Shown here: positions 1 through 6,372 of the stretch, in pieces
How positions within the stretch are numbered: position 1 is the stretch's first letter
How the letters are laid out: each line of letters opens with the position of its first letter
DNA from: Candidatus Poribacteria bacterium
GTDB taxonomy: Bacteria > Poribacteria > WGA-4E > UBA9662
Direction of reading: 5' to 3'
Length of the DNA stretch: 8,480 nt
Assembly: GCA_002697225.1 (NCBI GenBank)
Contig: NZUQ01000156.1
Coordinates: 7,834-16,313, forward strand
Translations under genes and position numbers: made by a program
Notes under the pieces: generated by a model
What the model saw: only the letters and a program-made list of their open reading frames with translations
Database searches by the model: none
Told to the model about the DNA's origin: nothing

Positions 1-815
1 TTATAGGGGAGTTGGACCACTTTGAAATGGCTAATGTGTGGATCGCCATGGACGGTTTCAGCAGCTTTCAAAGCTTCTGTGTGAACACGACTCAAGGAAA
101 CATGTTCGAAATCGTGTTTTGGAGCGACAAATGTGTTAGCAGAAACTCCAAAGAATAGGATCTTTTTTTCTTGAACAAAACGTTCCATTTGTACAAAAGC
201 CTGAAAGATTCGTTGATAGAACTCATCTCGTAACTGTGGTAAGGATTCTGGGGCTCCCGATTTTTTCGCCTCGGAAAAAAAGTACTCCGGATTATGCAAA
301 AGGTAAACATCTATGGTCTCGACTTGTAATCGATTCGCACTTCTGTCCCATTGATCAATCAGGAAGTCGGGATGGATACAATGCCAACAACCATCGGTAT
401 ACTTGACAATTTCAGGCCAAGGCTGATCTGTTTTCTCGCGTTTTATAGCTTGACTAAGATTATCTCCTTGAATGTAACCAGTTTTCGAAACCAGAATGAT
501 CTCATCACGCTCAATTTTTCCTTGGTTCATCATTTTGGTCAACACGTTTCCAATCAAGATCTCACTCGCACCATTTGTATAATTGCTGGAAGTATCTATA
601 ATATTACAGCCAGAACGTATAGAATCTTCTAGCGACTCGATATGCTCATCCACCTGTTGATCAACACGGTATGACCCATATCCAACTTTCGAAACCATTA
701 AGTCTGTACCATTGAGATAGCGATAAGAAGTTTGATTGTAGGTAGAAAACTCTTGCCTCATGCGGCTAACAAAACGTTGTGTTCCTTCTGCGGAGGCATT
801 CCCTTTTTTCAACAT
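1..815 (-). CDS. Aldo/keto reductase, C-terminus cut off by the left window edge
   Basis: Reading leftward from an ATG at 815-813, the frame stays open to the window edge, giving 271 visible residues. The family is an NAD(P)H-dependent aldo/keto reductase (TIM barrel), reducing or oxidising a carbonyl/alcohol, probably in the cytoplasm. The catalytic tetrad is visible: D74 and Y79 in IIDTSSNYTNGASE, K111 in LVSKTGY, and H174 in YLLHNPEY. A later segment, ILFFGVSANTF, matches the conserved 'GVS' strand. The spacing from Lys to His is about 63 residues, some 30 more than in classical family members. The extra stretch contains CWHCIHP (143-149), so this is a distinct subfamily whose substrate I cannot name. 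The start is fixed by an in-frame TGA four codons upstream. A weak purine-rich site (AGAGAAG, plus-strand 819-825) precedes it. The gene lies 25 nt after the FG-GAP gene and is probably the third gene of the leftward operon. The C-terminal cofactor-binding part is outside the window. Confidence 0.9.
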   Translation of the reverse strand, partial: MLKKGNASAEGTQRFVSRMRQEFSTYNQTSYRYLNGTDLMVSKVGYGSYRVDQQVDEHIESLEDSIRSGCNIIDTSSNYTNGASEILIGNVLTKMMNQGKIERDEIILVSKTGYIQGDNLSQAIKREKTDQPWPEIVKYTDGCWHCIHPDFLIDQWDRSANRLQVETIDVYLLHNPEYFFSEAKKSGAPESLPQLRDEFYQRIFQAFVQMERFVQEKKILFFGVSANTFVAPKHDFEHVSLSRVHTEALKAAETVHGDPHISHFKVVQLPY

Positions 816-840
816 GGTCTTCTCTCATTTCGTCAACTGC

Positions 841-2238
841 TTAAAATGGAAACTCAATTCGATGAAAAGTGTTAATTTCAAGCGTCGGGTAGCTTTTTCG
901 CATACCATTGGGCCATTGAATTTCGATTTCATCAACTTGGGCCAACTTTCCCAACCCAAAGTGTGCTACAGGTTCCATTTGTCCCAGATAGCTGCTGCCA
1001 GCATCAATATGCTTGATTTTTACTTGATCTTTTGTCCTTAGTCGCACGAGAGAACCTCTTGCTGGAGCTCCATATTGCGTCAACGGCATGATGCGAATCC
1101 AGTTGTTGTCATTGACAGATTTATAGAGTGATAACGCCTGTGGTTCCAGTTCGCCATGAGACACAAGCAACTCAAGAGTACCATCATTATCATAATCCCA
1201 AACCGCGGCACCCGTGCCACACCCATTTGGCTCGGTTGCTGTGCCGAGTTCCATACGTCTCCATTCACCATTAATTCTTTTGAAAAGACGGTTGGGCTGA
1301 TTGATGTTATTGAAAAATATCTCATCATCTCCATCATTATCCAAGTCAGCTGCGATGACTGTGCGGACTGCGGATGGTTCCGCTAGGTTTGGGGGGGCTT
1401 GGTTGACGAATTTGTCGTTAATTTTCACGAACATGCGGTGCGGACCGTTCCAGTTACCATAAACCAAATCTAAAATGCCATCCCCATTAACATCCAAAGC
1501 AGAAATACCACGGACGTCCTCATAGGTATCCTGAACACCAAAACTTTTCGCCATCTCAGCAAACTGACCGTTTTCTTGGTTGATAAACAGATAATTTGGC
1601 CCCATCTCGTTTCCAGCAAAAATATCTGTCTTGTCTGAATGTATAGGCAAGGCAATTAAGCCTCTACCACCAGTAACCATATCCATCCCGAGCTCTGGGG
1701 CAATATCACGAAGATAGTTGTTATCGTCCATTTCGTAGTATTTCATTGGAGAAGCATAATTGGCAATAAAAAAACCGTATTGTCCTCTTCCACTACGATC
1801 GATACAAACAACAGATCTACCTGCCCCAGCATTCCTTATGTTTTCATGGATGCTGAGTGCAAAGAGGTCGATGAACTTATCATTTTCAAAACTGATTAAT
1901 CGGTCAAAAAACTGTTTTTCTCCTCCCAAAGAGTCTGTATTAAGAAAATATATTTCTTCCTGCCCATCACCATCAATGTCCCCACTGGCTACGCCTATTG
2001 CGTTCATGTTTTCGTCACTAAGTAACCCAGCAGCAACATTTACTAGTTTTTCACCGTCGCGTTTCAAGATTACGTTTGGATATCCAAATCCCATCACCAC
2101 AGCTTCAAATTCGCCATCTGTATCAATGTCTGTAATGGCGACTCCATAATTCAGTTGTTCCAAATTGTTTTCAATCAAGTGCGTAATTTCGCGAAAAGCC
2201 ATTTGAGAGGTTAAACGATGGGTTCCATTAGCTCTCAT
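841..2238 (-). CDS. CRTAC1-like FG-GAP/VCBS repeat protein with C-terminal ASPIC/UnbV domain
   Basis: The 465-residue product is a predicted beta-propeller built from FG-GAP/VCBS blades. At least five calcium-binding DxDxDG-type loops are visible: TDIDTDG (36-42), GDIDGDG (86-92), LDVNGDG (248-254), ADLDNDG (297-303) and WDYDNDG (347-353). A further blade near 147 is degenerate (DRSGRG). The C-terminal 70 or so residues match the ASPIC/UnbV domain: GAPARGSLVRLR, then DAGSSYLGQMEPVAHFGLG, then EIQWPNG. This architecture is that of bacterial relatives of cartilage acidic protein 1, usually thought to be extracellular binding or adhesion proteins. No enzymatic activity is implied. No signal peptide or membrane segment is visible at the N-terminus, which is unusual for the family. 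TTGGAG sits 7 nt upstream of the ATG (plus-strand 2246-2251) and supports this start. It is the middle gene of the leftward operon, 38 nt after the deacetylase and 25 nt before the aldo/keto reductase. The ligand is unknown. Confidence 0.9.
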   Translation of the reverse strand: MRANGTHRLTSQMAFREITHLIENNLEQLNYGVAITDIDTDGEFEAVVMGFGYPNVILKRDGEKLVNVAAGLLSDENMNAIGVASGDIDGDGQEEIYFLNTDSLGGEKQFFDRLISFENDKFIDLFALSIHENIRNAGAGRSVVCIDRSGRGQYGFFIANYASPMKYYEMDDNNYLRDIAPELGMDMVTGGRGLIALPIHSDKTDIFAGNEMGPNYLFINQENGQFAEMAKSFGVQDTYEDVRGISALDVNGDGILDLVYGNWNGPHRMFVKINDKFVNQAPPNLAEPSAVRTVIAADLDNDGDDEIFFNNINQPNRLFKRINGEWRRMELGTATEPNGCGTGAAVWDYDNDGTLELLVSHGELEPQALSLYKSVNDNNWIRIMPLTQYGAPARGSLVRLRTKDQVKIKHIDAGSSYLGQMEPVAHFGLGKLAQVDEIEIQWPNGMRKSYPTLEINTFHRIEFPF

Positions 2239-2276
2239 TATGAGTCTCCAAGTATTATTCTGTGACTTTTGTTTGT

Positions 2277-3098
2277 CTAAGTTATGCTAACACTGAGGAA
2301 TAGCTCTTCCCGTTTCTCAGTTGTTAAATGCAAGCCATACTCTGAAGTTTCAAAAGCTTCGGCGTACTGAATATTTCCACCTTTTTGCTGACCATAAAGT
2401 TTGATCAACAAATCGCGGTACTCGTCAGCAATATGTTTGAATCGACCTAAACGTTGTTGCGCGAGCCATTTGCGTCTGTCAATTGGGTTTTTTGGGACTT
2501 CATCAAGCCTACCTGCGTTGTAGGGCAGCCATTCATAAAATTGTGATTCATGACAATGTAACATATCAAGTTTTTGTTCTATCACACTATCAATATTTAC
2601 AGCTACATTAGGTTGAAATGGATATGGTTTTGAAAAACGGTCATGGGTATACATGATTATTGGGTTCCGGTCTAAGTGACGAACAAAAGGACATATATTG
2701 GGAACTGTAACCATATAGGCGGCATCTTGTACTATTATGGAAGTATAGCGGTGATCTGGGTGATAGTCATTGGGTCTGTGCGTCATAACCAGATCAGGTT
2801 TGAACTGACGGATTAGTTCGATTGTTTGATACCGATTTTCAAGGGTTGGTTCAAGACGGCCATCACCATTATCCAAGAGTTGGTAGTCGATTCCGATCAC
2901 TTCTGCAGCTGCTTGGGCCTCAGCATTACGCCGCTGTGCCAAAGACGCACCGCCCATTTGATGGTGCCCTGCATCGCCATTGGTCATGGAAACGAATTTA
3001 ACCTTGTGGCCATGCTTGGTATATAATGCGGCTAGGCCACCAGTCTGGATATCGCAGTCATCAGGGTGGGCACCAAAAACTAAAAGCTTAAGTGGCAT
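2277..3098 (-). CDS. PIG-L/LmbE family zinc-dependent deacetylase
   Basis: A 273-residue member of the PIG-L (LmbE/MshB/BshB) family, which removes acetyl groups from N-acetylglucosamine-like moieties of glycans, glycoconjugates or small thiols. The N-terminal signature is FGAHPDD, with H11 and D14 as expected zinc ligands and D13 as the likely catalytic base. The second signature, HRPNDYHPDHR, supplies H116 as third ligand. MTNGDAGHH and the RR-E segment near 56-60 also fit the family. There is no signal peptide, so it should act in the cytoplasm. The open frame extends 17 codons further upstream (ATG at 3149). I chose the ATG at 3098 because a strong AGGAGG lies 8 nt before it (plus-strand 3107-3112) and because homologues begin shortly before this first beta strand. 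The predicted promoter would also place the longer start upstream of the transcript. It is the first gene of the leftward unit, divergent from the SUMF1-fold lipoprotein gene. The substrate cannot be told from the sequence. Confidence 0.93.
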   Translation of the reverse strand: MPLKLLVFGAHPDDCDIQTGGLAALYTKHGHKVKFVSMTNGDAGHHQMGGASLAQRRNAEAQAAAEVIGIDYQLLDNGDGRLEPTLENRYQTIELIRQFKPDLVMTHRPNDYHPDHRYTSIIVQDAAYMVTVPNICPFVRHLDRNPIIMYTHDRFSKPYPFQPNVAVNIDSVIEQKLDMLHCHESQFYEWLPYNAGRLDEVPKNPIDRRKWLAQQRLGRFKHIADEYRDLLIKLYGQQKGGNIQYAEAFETSEYGLHLTTEKREELFLSVSIT

Positions 3099-3106
3099 GT
3101 GTCTAA

Positions 3107-3112
3107 CCTCCT
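3107..3112 (-). promoter_or_regulatory. Shine-Dalgarno site fixing the PIG-L start
   Basis: On the minus strand this reads AGGAGG, 8 nt before the ATG at 3098. It is the strongest ribosome binding site in the window. It decides for the start at 3098 over the in-frame ATG at 3149, which has no comparable site. Confidence 0.85.
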
Positions 3113-3139
3113 GGTTCATTCCCGCAGTATAACTATCTA

Positions 3140-3168
3140 AGAATATCATCCTTTCGGCTATATCTCAA
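3140..3168 (-). promoter_or_regulatory. Candidate sigma70-type promoter for the leftward PIG-L operon
   Basis: On the minus strand TTGAGA (plus 3163-3168) and TATTCT (plus 3140-3145) are separated by exactly 17 nt. They match the -35 and -10 consensus at 5/6 and 4/6 positions. Transcription would begin near 3133, leaving a leader of about 35 nt before the PIG-L ATG with the AGGAGG site inside it. This is a motif reading only. Confidence 0.5.
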
Positions 3169-3236
3169 CATGTTTGTGAATATCCATGTCGGTAAATTAG
3201 GGCCTCTCCAAGTCGATATGCTTGACTTTACTATTG

Positions 3237-3265
3237 TTGTCTGGTATTTCTATTTTTGCTATAAT
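3237..3265 (+). promoter_or_regulatory. Candidate strong sigma70 promoter with extended -10 for the rightward operon
   Basis: TTGTCT (3237-3242) and a perfect TATAAT (3260-3265) are separated by 17 nt. A TG precedes the -10 in the extended position (TGCTATAAT). Transcription should start near 3272, giving an AT-rich leader of about 87 nt before the lipoprotein ATG at 3359. This promoter lies about 70 nt from the leftward one, so the two face away from each other in the 260-nt divergent region. A second TTGACT at 3222-3227 is present but has a poorer -10 partner. Confidence 0.6.
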
Positions 3266-3276
3266 TTGGGGGTTCG

Positions 3277-3287
3277 GTTGAGTCAAC
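3277..3287 (+). promoter_or_regulatory. Palindrome GTTGA-G-TCAAC, possible operator
   Basis: A perfect 5-bp inverted repeat around a single central base lies about 5 nt downstream of the predicted rightward transcription start. The position suits a repressor site acting on the rightward operon. No regulator gene lies in the window and there is only one copy, so this is tentative. Confidence 0.25.
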
Positions 3288-3358
3288 AACTAGAATCCGA
3301 TCAATAATAAGATAATAATAATGTAAATTATATTCGTAAACCCGGTTTTGTTCGTATA

Positions 3359-4348
3359 ATGAAGGTTATTTCGCGAGTTTTTGTGTTTGGATTATTACTT
3401 CTTGTCATGTTAATAGTTAGTTGTAGCGAGAAGGAAGGTGAGAAGGTACAGCAATCTGATATAAAATACGACCAAACCATCATACATGAAAAAGATGGTA
3501 GCAGTATGAAGTATATTTCAGGTGGAGAGTTTGAAATGGGAGATTATCTGAGGGAAGGTAATGAAAATGAACTACCGAGGCACCAAGTCTATCTACATTC
3601 ATTCTACATGGATATTAACGAGGTAACAGTTGGTCAATACAGGGAATTTCTGGAACAGAAATACAGTAGCGACTTGACGGATAGTGATGGCAGTGAATCG
3701 ATTTTTCCTCAACCAGACTGGAGGGAAATTCAGGCCTATTCTCCAACGGATCAGCACCCTATGATATATGTGAGTTGGTACGATGCCATGCAGTATGCCA
3801 CCTGGGCAGGAAAAAGATTGCCAACCGAAGCTGAGTGGGAATATGCAGCCCGTGGCGGCCAAATTGGCTTGCGCTATCCATGGGGCGACTATATAGATAT
3901 GACGTTGGCAAATTATGGGAGCGGTACTGGAGGCACATCATCTCCTGATGCCTATGCACCTATGCTCGCGGGACCTCCACCATCTGAAGCTCCTGCTCCG
4001 AAAACACTTAAAGATGGTGATTTAAAACACAAGGTAGTTAGTTATGGATTAAAGAACATGGCGGCAAACGTATCTGAGTGGTGCTTAGACGAATGGAACG
4101 CTGATTTCTATCAAGAATGTAAAGATAGTGAGGATATCAAAATGGGGTCTATTCGCGACCCATTTTCCGGAGGGAAAATTGTCGATATGATGAAGGGTTT
4201 CTCTGCTGTCACCACACCTCGCGTTTTGCGAGGAGGTGCTTGGAATAGTCATCATTTTAGAGTTCGAGTTTCTTATCGAAATAGCTTTCTCCCAACATTC
4301 ACTAGTAATAACGTTGGGTTTCGTTGTGTCAAGGATGCATTTCCTTGA
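3359..4348 (+). CDS. SUMF1/FGE-fold lipoprotein lacking the catalytic cysteines
   Basis: The 329-residue product starts with a lipoprotein signal: a basic start, a hydrophobic stretch at 7-20 and a lipobox ending at C22 (LIVSC). Ser follows the Cys, which in Gram-negatives favours outer-membrane sorting. The rest, from about residue 50, is a formylglycine-generating-enzyme (SUMF1) type domain: MKYISGGEFEMG, HSFYMDINEVTVGQYREFL, HPMIYVSWYDAMQYATWAGK, RLPTEAEWEYAARGG, NVSEW and RGGAW...NVGFRC at the end. True FGEs carry two active-site Cys in the motif GGSF-x-C-x4-C. Here the aligned positions are S297 and V302, so sulfatase activation is not expected. A binding or structural role, as in other non-catalytic members, is more likely. 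No sulfatase gene is in the window. No clear Shine-Dalgarno precedes the ATG, but the signal peptide makes the start convincing. It is the first gene of the rightward unit. Confidence 0.9.
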   Translation: MKVISRVFVFGLLLLVMLIVSCSEKEGEKVQQSDIKYDQTIIHEKDGSSMKYISGGEFEMGDYLREGNENELPRHQVYLHSFYMDINEVTVGQYREFLEQKYSSDLTDSDGSESIFPQPDWREIQAYSPTDQHPMIYVSWYDAMQYATWAGKRLPTEAEWEYAARGGQIGLRYPWGDYIDMTLANYGSGTGGTSSPDAYAPMLAGPPPSEAPAPKTLKDGDLKHKVVSYGLKNMAANVSEWCLDEWNADFYQECKDSEDIKMGSIRDPFSGGKIVDMMKGFSAVTTPRVLRGGAWNSHHFRVRVSYRNSFLPTFTSNNVGFRCVKDAFP

Positions 4349-4351
4349 TAC
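4326..4351 (+). terminator. Hairpin spanning the stop codon of the lipoprotein gene
   Basis: GTGTCAAGGA (4326-4335) pairs with TCCTTGATAC (4342-4351) around a 6-nt loop, giving 10 bp with a single G-U pair. The stop codon TGA is in the descending arm. The first run of five Ts comes only at 4369-4373, after a second weak 5-bp hairpin (TTGAG/CTCGA, 4352-4367). It is therefore a weak or partial terminator at best, or an RNA-stabilising 3' hairpin. It could lower read-through into the PhyH gene. Confidence 0.35.
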
Positions 4352-4399
4352 TTGAGTTGCGTCTCGAATTTTTGGTGAATGACAATAAAGAATATTGCC

Positions 4400-4428
4400 T
4401 TGACAAATTATGCTTCGAATTGTGTAAA
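4400..4428 (+). promoter_or_regulatory. Possible internal promoter ahead of the PhyH gene
   Basis: A consensus TTGACA (4400-4405) is followed after 17 nt by TGTAAA (4423-4428, 4/6 match). The predicted transcript would start near 4435 with a very short leader, almost at the Shine-Dalgarno AGAGGA (4433-4438). That tight fit reduces confidence. If real, it makes the PhyH and Gfo/Idh genes partly independent of the lipoprotein gene. Confidence 0.35.
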
Positions 4429-4445
4429 GAAAAGAGGACTCAATA

Positions 4446-5180
4446 ATGTCTAAAAGACCGATTCCATCCAATATTAAACACCAATATCAAAATAATGGAT
4501 ATGTTTTAATTAAGCAGCTGTTTTCAGAGCAAGAGTGTGATGAACTGATTGAGCGCTCATTAGCATTACATGCTAGAAAGTCGATCCCAGGCTGTTTCCA
4601 TAGTGTACCAGAATCGGAATCGGATAGTGATCCGCTCCGGACCTATCCACGAATGATGCATCCTCATCGTGTGGATGACCTTTCTCTTCGGTTTCTTAAA
4701 CATCCACGAATTGTCGAATCCCTTCGAGTTCTACTGGATGGTGAGGCAATTGGACTGCAAACAATGTTCTACTGGAAACCACCTGGCGCGCGTGGGCAGG
4801 ACTTTCATCAAGATGACTATTATCTTAGGACAGAACCGAATGCTTGTATCGCTGCTTGGATGGCTTTGGATAATATTGATGAAGAAAATGGGGGTTTGAT
4901 TGTACTGCCGGGATCGAACACTGAGGATATATTGGAAATGTGTCCAACGGATACCAGTCAGTCTTTCACAGATACCGCTGTACAGCCGCCTGATCAGTAT
5001 GTTGAGCATCTGATTGAAATGGAGAAAGGTGATCTCCTCTTCTTTCATGGACGATTAATTCATGGATCAAGACCAAATCGTTCGGGCACACGATTTCGAA
5101 AAACTTTCATCTGTCACTATATTTCGGCCGATTCAACCACTTACAACAAAGGTTATGACCCAATTGTTCATTTGAATTGA
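4446..5180 (+). CDS. Phytanoyl-CoA dioxygenase (PhyH) family Fe(II)/2-oxoglutarate oxygenase
   Basis: The 244-residue product belongs to the PhyH family, whose members hydroxylate a small substrate using O2 and 2-oxoglutarate, releasing succinate and CO2. The iron ligands are visible: H121 and D123 in FHQDDYYL and the distal H206 in GRLIHGSRPNRSG. R216 or R218 follows at the spacing expected for binding the 2-oxoglutarate carboxylate. Other family features are the N-terminal YVLIKQLFSEQECDEL, the central RMMHPHR...LRFLKHPRIVESL, CIAAWMALDNIDEENGGLIVLPGS and GDLLFFHG. There is no signal peptide, so it is cytoplasmic. AGAGGA (4433-4438) is 7 nt before the ATG. It lies 97 nt after the lipoprotein gene and 49 nt before the Gfo/Idh gene, so it is probably co-transcribed with the latter. 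Many bacterial members act on secondary metabolites, osmolytes or phosphonates. Despite the family name, phytanoyl-CoA itself is not a likely substrate. Confidence 0.92.
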   Translation: MSKRPIPSNIKHQYQNNGYVLIKQLFSEQECDELIERSLALHARKSIPGCFHSVPESESDSDPLRTYPRMMHPHRVDDLSLRFLKHPRIVESLRVLLDGEAIGLQTMFYWKPPGARGQDFHQDDYYLRTEPNACIAAWMALDNIDEENGGLIVLPGSNTEDILEMCPTDTSQSFTDTAVQPPDQYVEHLIEMEKGDLLFFHGRLIHGSRPNRSGTRFRKTFICHYISADSTTYNKGYDPIVHLN

Positions 5181-5192
5181 AGGCTGTTATCA

Positions 5193-5208
5193 GTCTTTAT
5201 ACAAAGAC
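5193..5208 (+). other. Intercistronic hairpin before the Gfo/Idh gene
   Basis: GTCTTT (5193-5198) and AAAGAC (5203-5208) form a perfect 6-bp stem with a 4-nt loop. It ends 8 nt before the GGAG site (5217-5220) of the next gene. No T-run follows, so it is not a terminator. It could affect mRNA processing or translation, or be chance in AT-rich DNA. Confidence 0.3.
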
Positions 5209-5229
5209 AAATATTTGGAGTAAGACTAA

Positions 5230-6372
5230 ATGGATAGAAATACCTATCGAGTGGCTATTCTGGGATGTCGAGGGAGAGGAAGAGCTACTGCTTTAGCATA
5301 TCATGATCATCCACGTACTAAAATTGTTGGTCTATGCGATCTGATTGAAGGACGTGTAGATGCGTTAGGCCAGCAGGTCGATGTTAATGAACGTTTTACC
5401 AATTTAAATGAGATGATTGATCAAACGTCACCTGATATCGTTGCTATTCCAACAGGAACGGAATTTCATCATGGTTTATGTATGGCTGTGTTGGAACATG
5501 GTGTTCATATTGAAGTTGAAAAACCTATGTGTATTGACTTGGTACAGGCCGATGATGTTATCTCGAAAGCGGAACTTCAAGGTAGTAAAGTGGCTGTACA
5601 CCATCAGGGTCGAGTGAGTCCCGCCATGCAGACACTACAATACGCAGTCGATGAAGGAAAGATTGGTAATATACGCTACATCTATGGTAGTGGTAAAGGC
5701 TATTATGGTGGTTACGGTCTAATGAATATTGGGACGCATATGATCAACAATATGCTCAGATTTGGCGGTTCCTGTCGAAGCGTTGTTGCTCAGGCGACAA
5801 CGAAAGGTCAACCGATTACTCCACAAGATGTGGTTCCATCACCGAGTGGTATGGGAACAATCGCATGTGAACATCTCACTGCTACACTTCAATTTGATAA
5901 TGATGTAACCGCGACATTACTTCAACATCGGTTTGATAAAATGGACACTTCTGCTTATGTAATGGAGATATATGGTAGTGAAGGACGTCTCTTTTGGAAG
6001 GGAAACAACGCATGGTGGCTTCCACAACCGCACTATTTGCCAAGTGGTCAACAATGGGAAGTTCTTGATCTTGTATTTCCAGATCATTATAAATCAGATA
6101 ATCAGTCAGATCCGAGTGATTATTGCTTTGTTGATGATTATGTCCGTGCACTGGATGAGGATGATGAACATGAATGCAGTGGTTATCAAGGTCGACATGT
6201 ACTTGAAATCATGATGGGGATTTTTGAATCAGCAACTGGTGGACGACGAGTCGTACTCCCACAACAAGATCGAGATCACCCGTTGTTGCGTTGGCGTGAT
6301 GAAGTTGGTTTGGGCGATTTAGAACCACTACCACGTGATTATGGAAATTGGTTGTCAACTCAAGTTGATTAA
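5230..6372 (+). CDS. Gfo/Idh/MocA family NAD(P)-dependent oxidoreductase
   Basis: The 380-residue product has the layout of the Gfo/Idh/MocA family, which oxidises or reduces sugars, inositols and their derivatives with NAD(P). The N-terminal Rossmann fold opens with VAILGCRGRGRA (glycines 12, 15 and 17). It continues with IVGLCD (32-37), PDIVAIPTGTEFHHG (68-82) and the family signature EVEKPM, where K98 is the expected catalytic lysine. The C-terminal alpha/beta domain has IRYIYGSGKGYYGG and MNIGTHMINNMLRFGG. H170 is the expected active-site histidine, and an Asn (166) stands where many members have Asp. There is no twin-arginine or other signal peptide. GGAG lies 9 nt before the ATG. It is the last gene of the rightward unit, and its TAA (6370-6372) overlaps the stop of the opposing UxaA-type gene. 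The exact sugar substrate is unknown. Confidence 0.92.
   Translation: MDRNTYRVAILGCRGRGRATALAYHDHPRTKIVGLCDLIEGRVDALGQQVDVNERFTNLNEMIDQTSPDIVAIPTGTEFHHGLCMAVLEHGVHIEVEKPMCIDLVQADDVISKAELQGSKVAVHHQGRVSPAMQTLQYAVDEGKIGNIRYIYGSGKGYYGGYGLMNIGTHMINNMLRFGGSCRSVVAQATTKGQPITPQDVVPSPSGMGTIACEHLTATLQFDNDVTATLLQHRFDKMDTSAYVMEIYGSEGRLFWKGNNAWWLPQPHYLPSGQQWEVLDLVFPDHYKSDNQSDPSDYCFVDDYVRALDEDDEHECSGYQGRHVLEIMMGIFESATGGRRVVLPQQDRDHPLLRWRDEVGLGDLEPLPRDYGNWLSTQVD

Noticed and set aside
92..310. Open frame of 72 codons on the minus strand
   Set aside because: It is a shifted frame inside the aldo/keto reductase, and the conserved residues (LLHNPEY, FFGVSANTF) are in the other frame.
351..632. Open frame of 93 codons on the plus strand
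   Set aside because: It is antisense to the aldo/keto reductase, whose catalytic tetrad proves the minus-strand frame.
1760..2149. Open frame of 129 codons on the plus strand
   Set aside because: It lies wholly antisense to the FG-GAP gene, is Ser/Pro/Phe-rich in the way reverse frames of Asp/Gly-rich repeats are, and has no recognisable domain.
3099..3149. 17-codon N-terminal extension of the PIG-L gene starting at the ATG at 3149
   Set aside because: The ATG at 3098 has AGGAGG at ideal spacing, the extension adds residues before the usual family start, and the candidate promoter -10 lies inside the extension.
3321..3326. ATG-TAA minimal start-stop in the lipoprotein leader
   Set aside because: There is no ribosome binding site before it, and such pairs are expected by chance in AT-rich leaders.
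4085..4471. Open frame of 128 codons on the minus strand across the lipoprotein-PhyH junction
   Set aside because: It is antisense to conserved SUMF1 sequence and to the PhyH start, with no family features.
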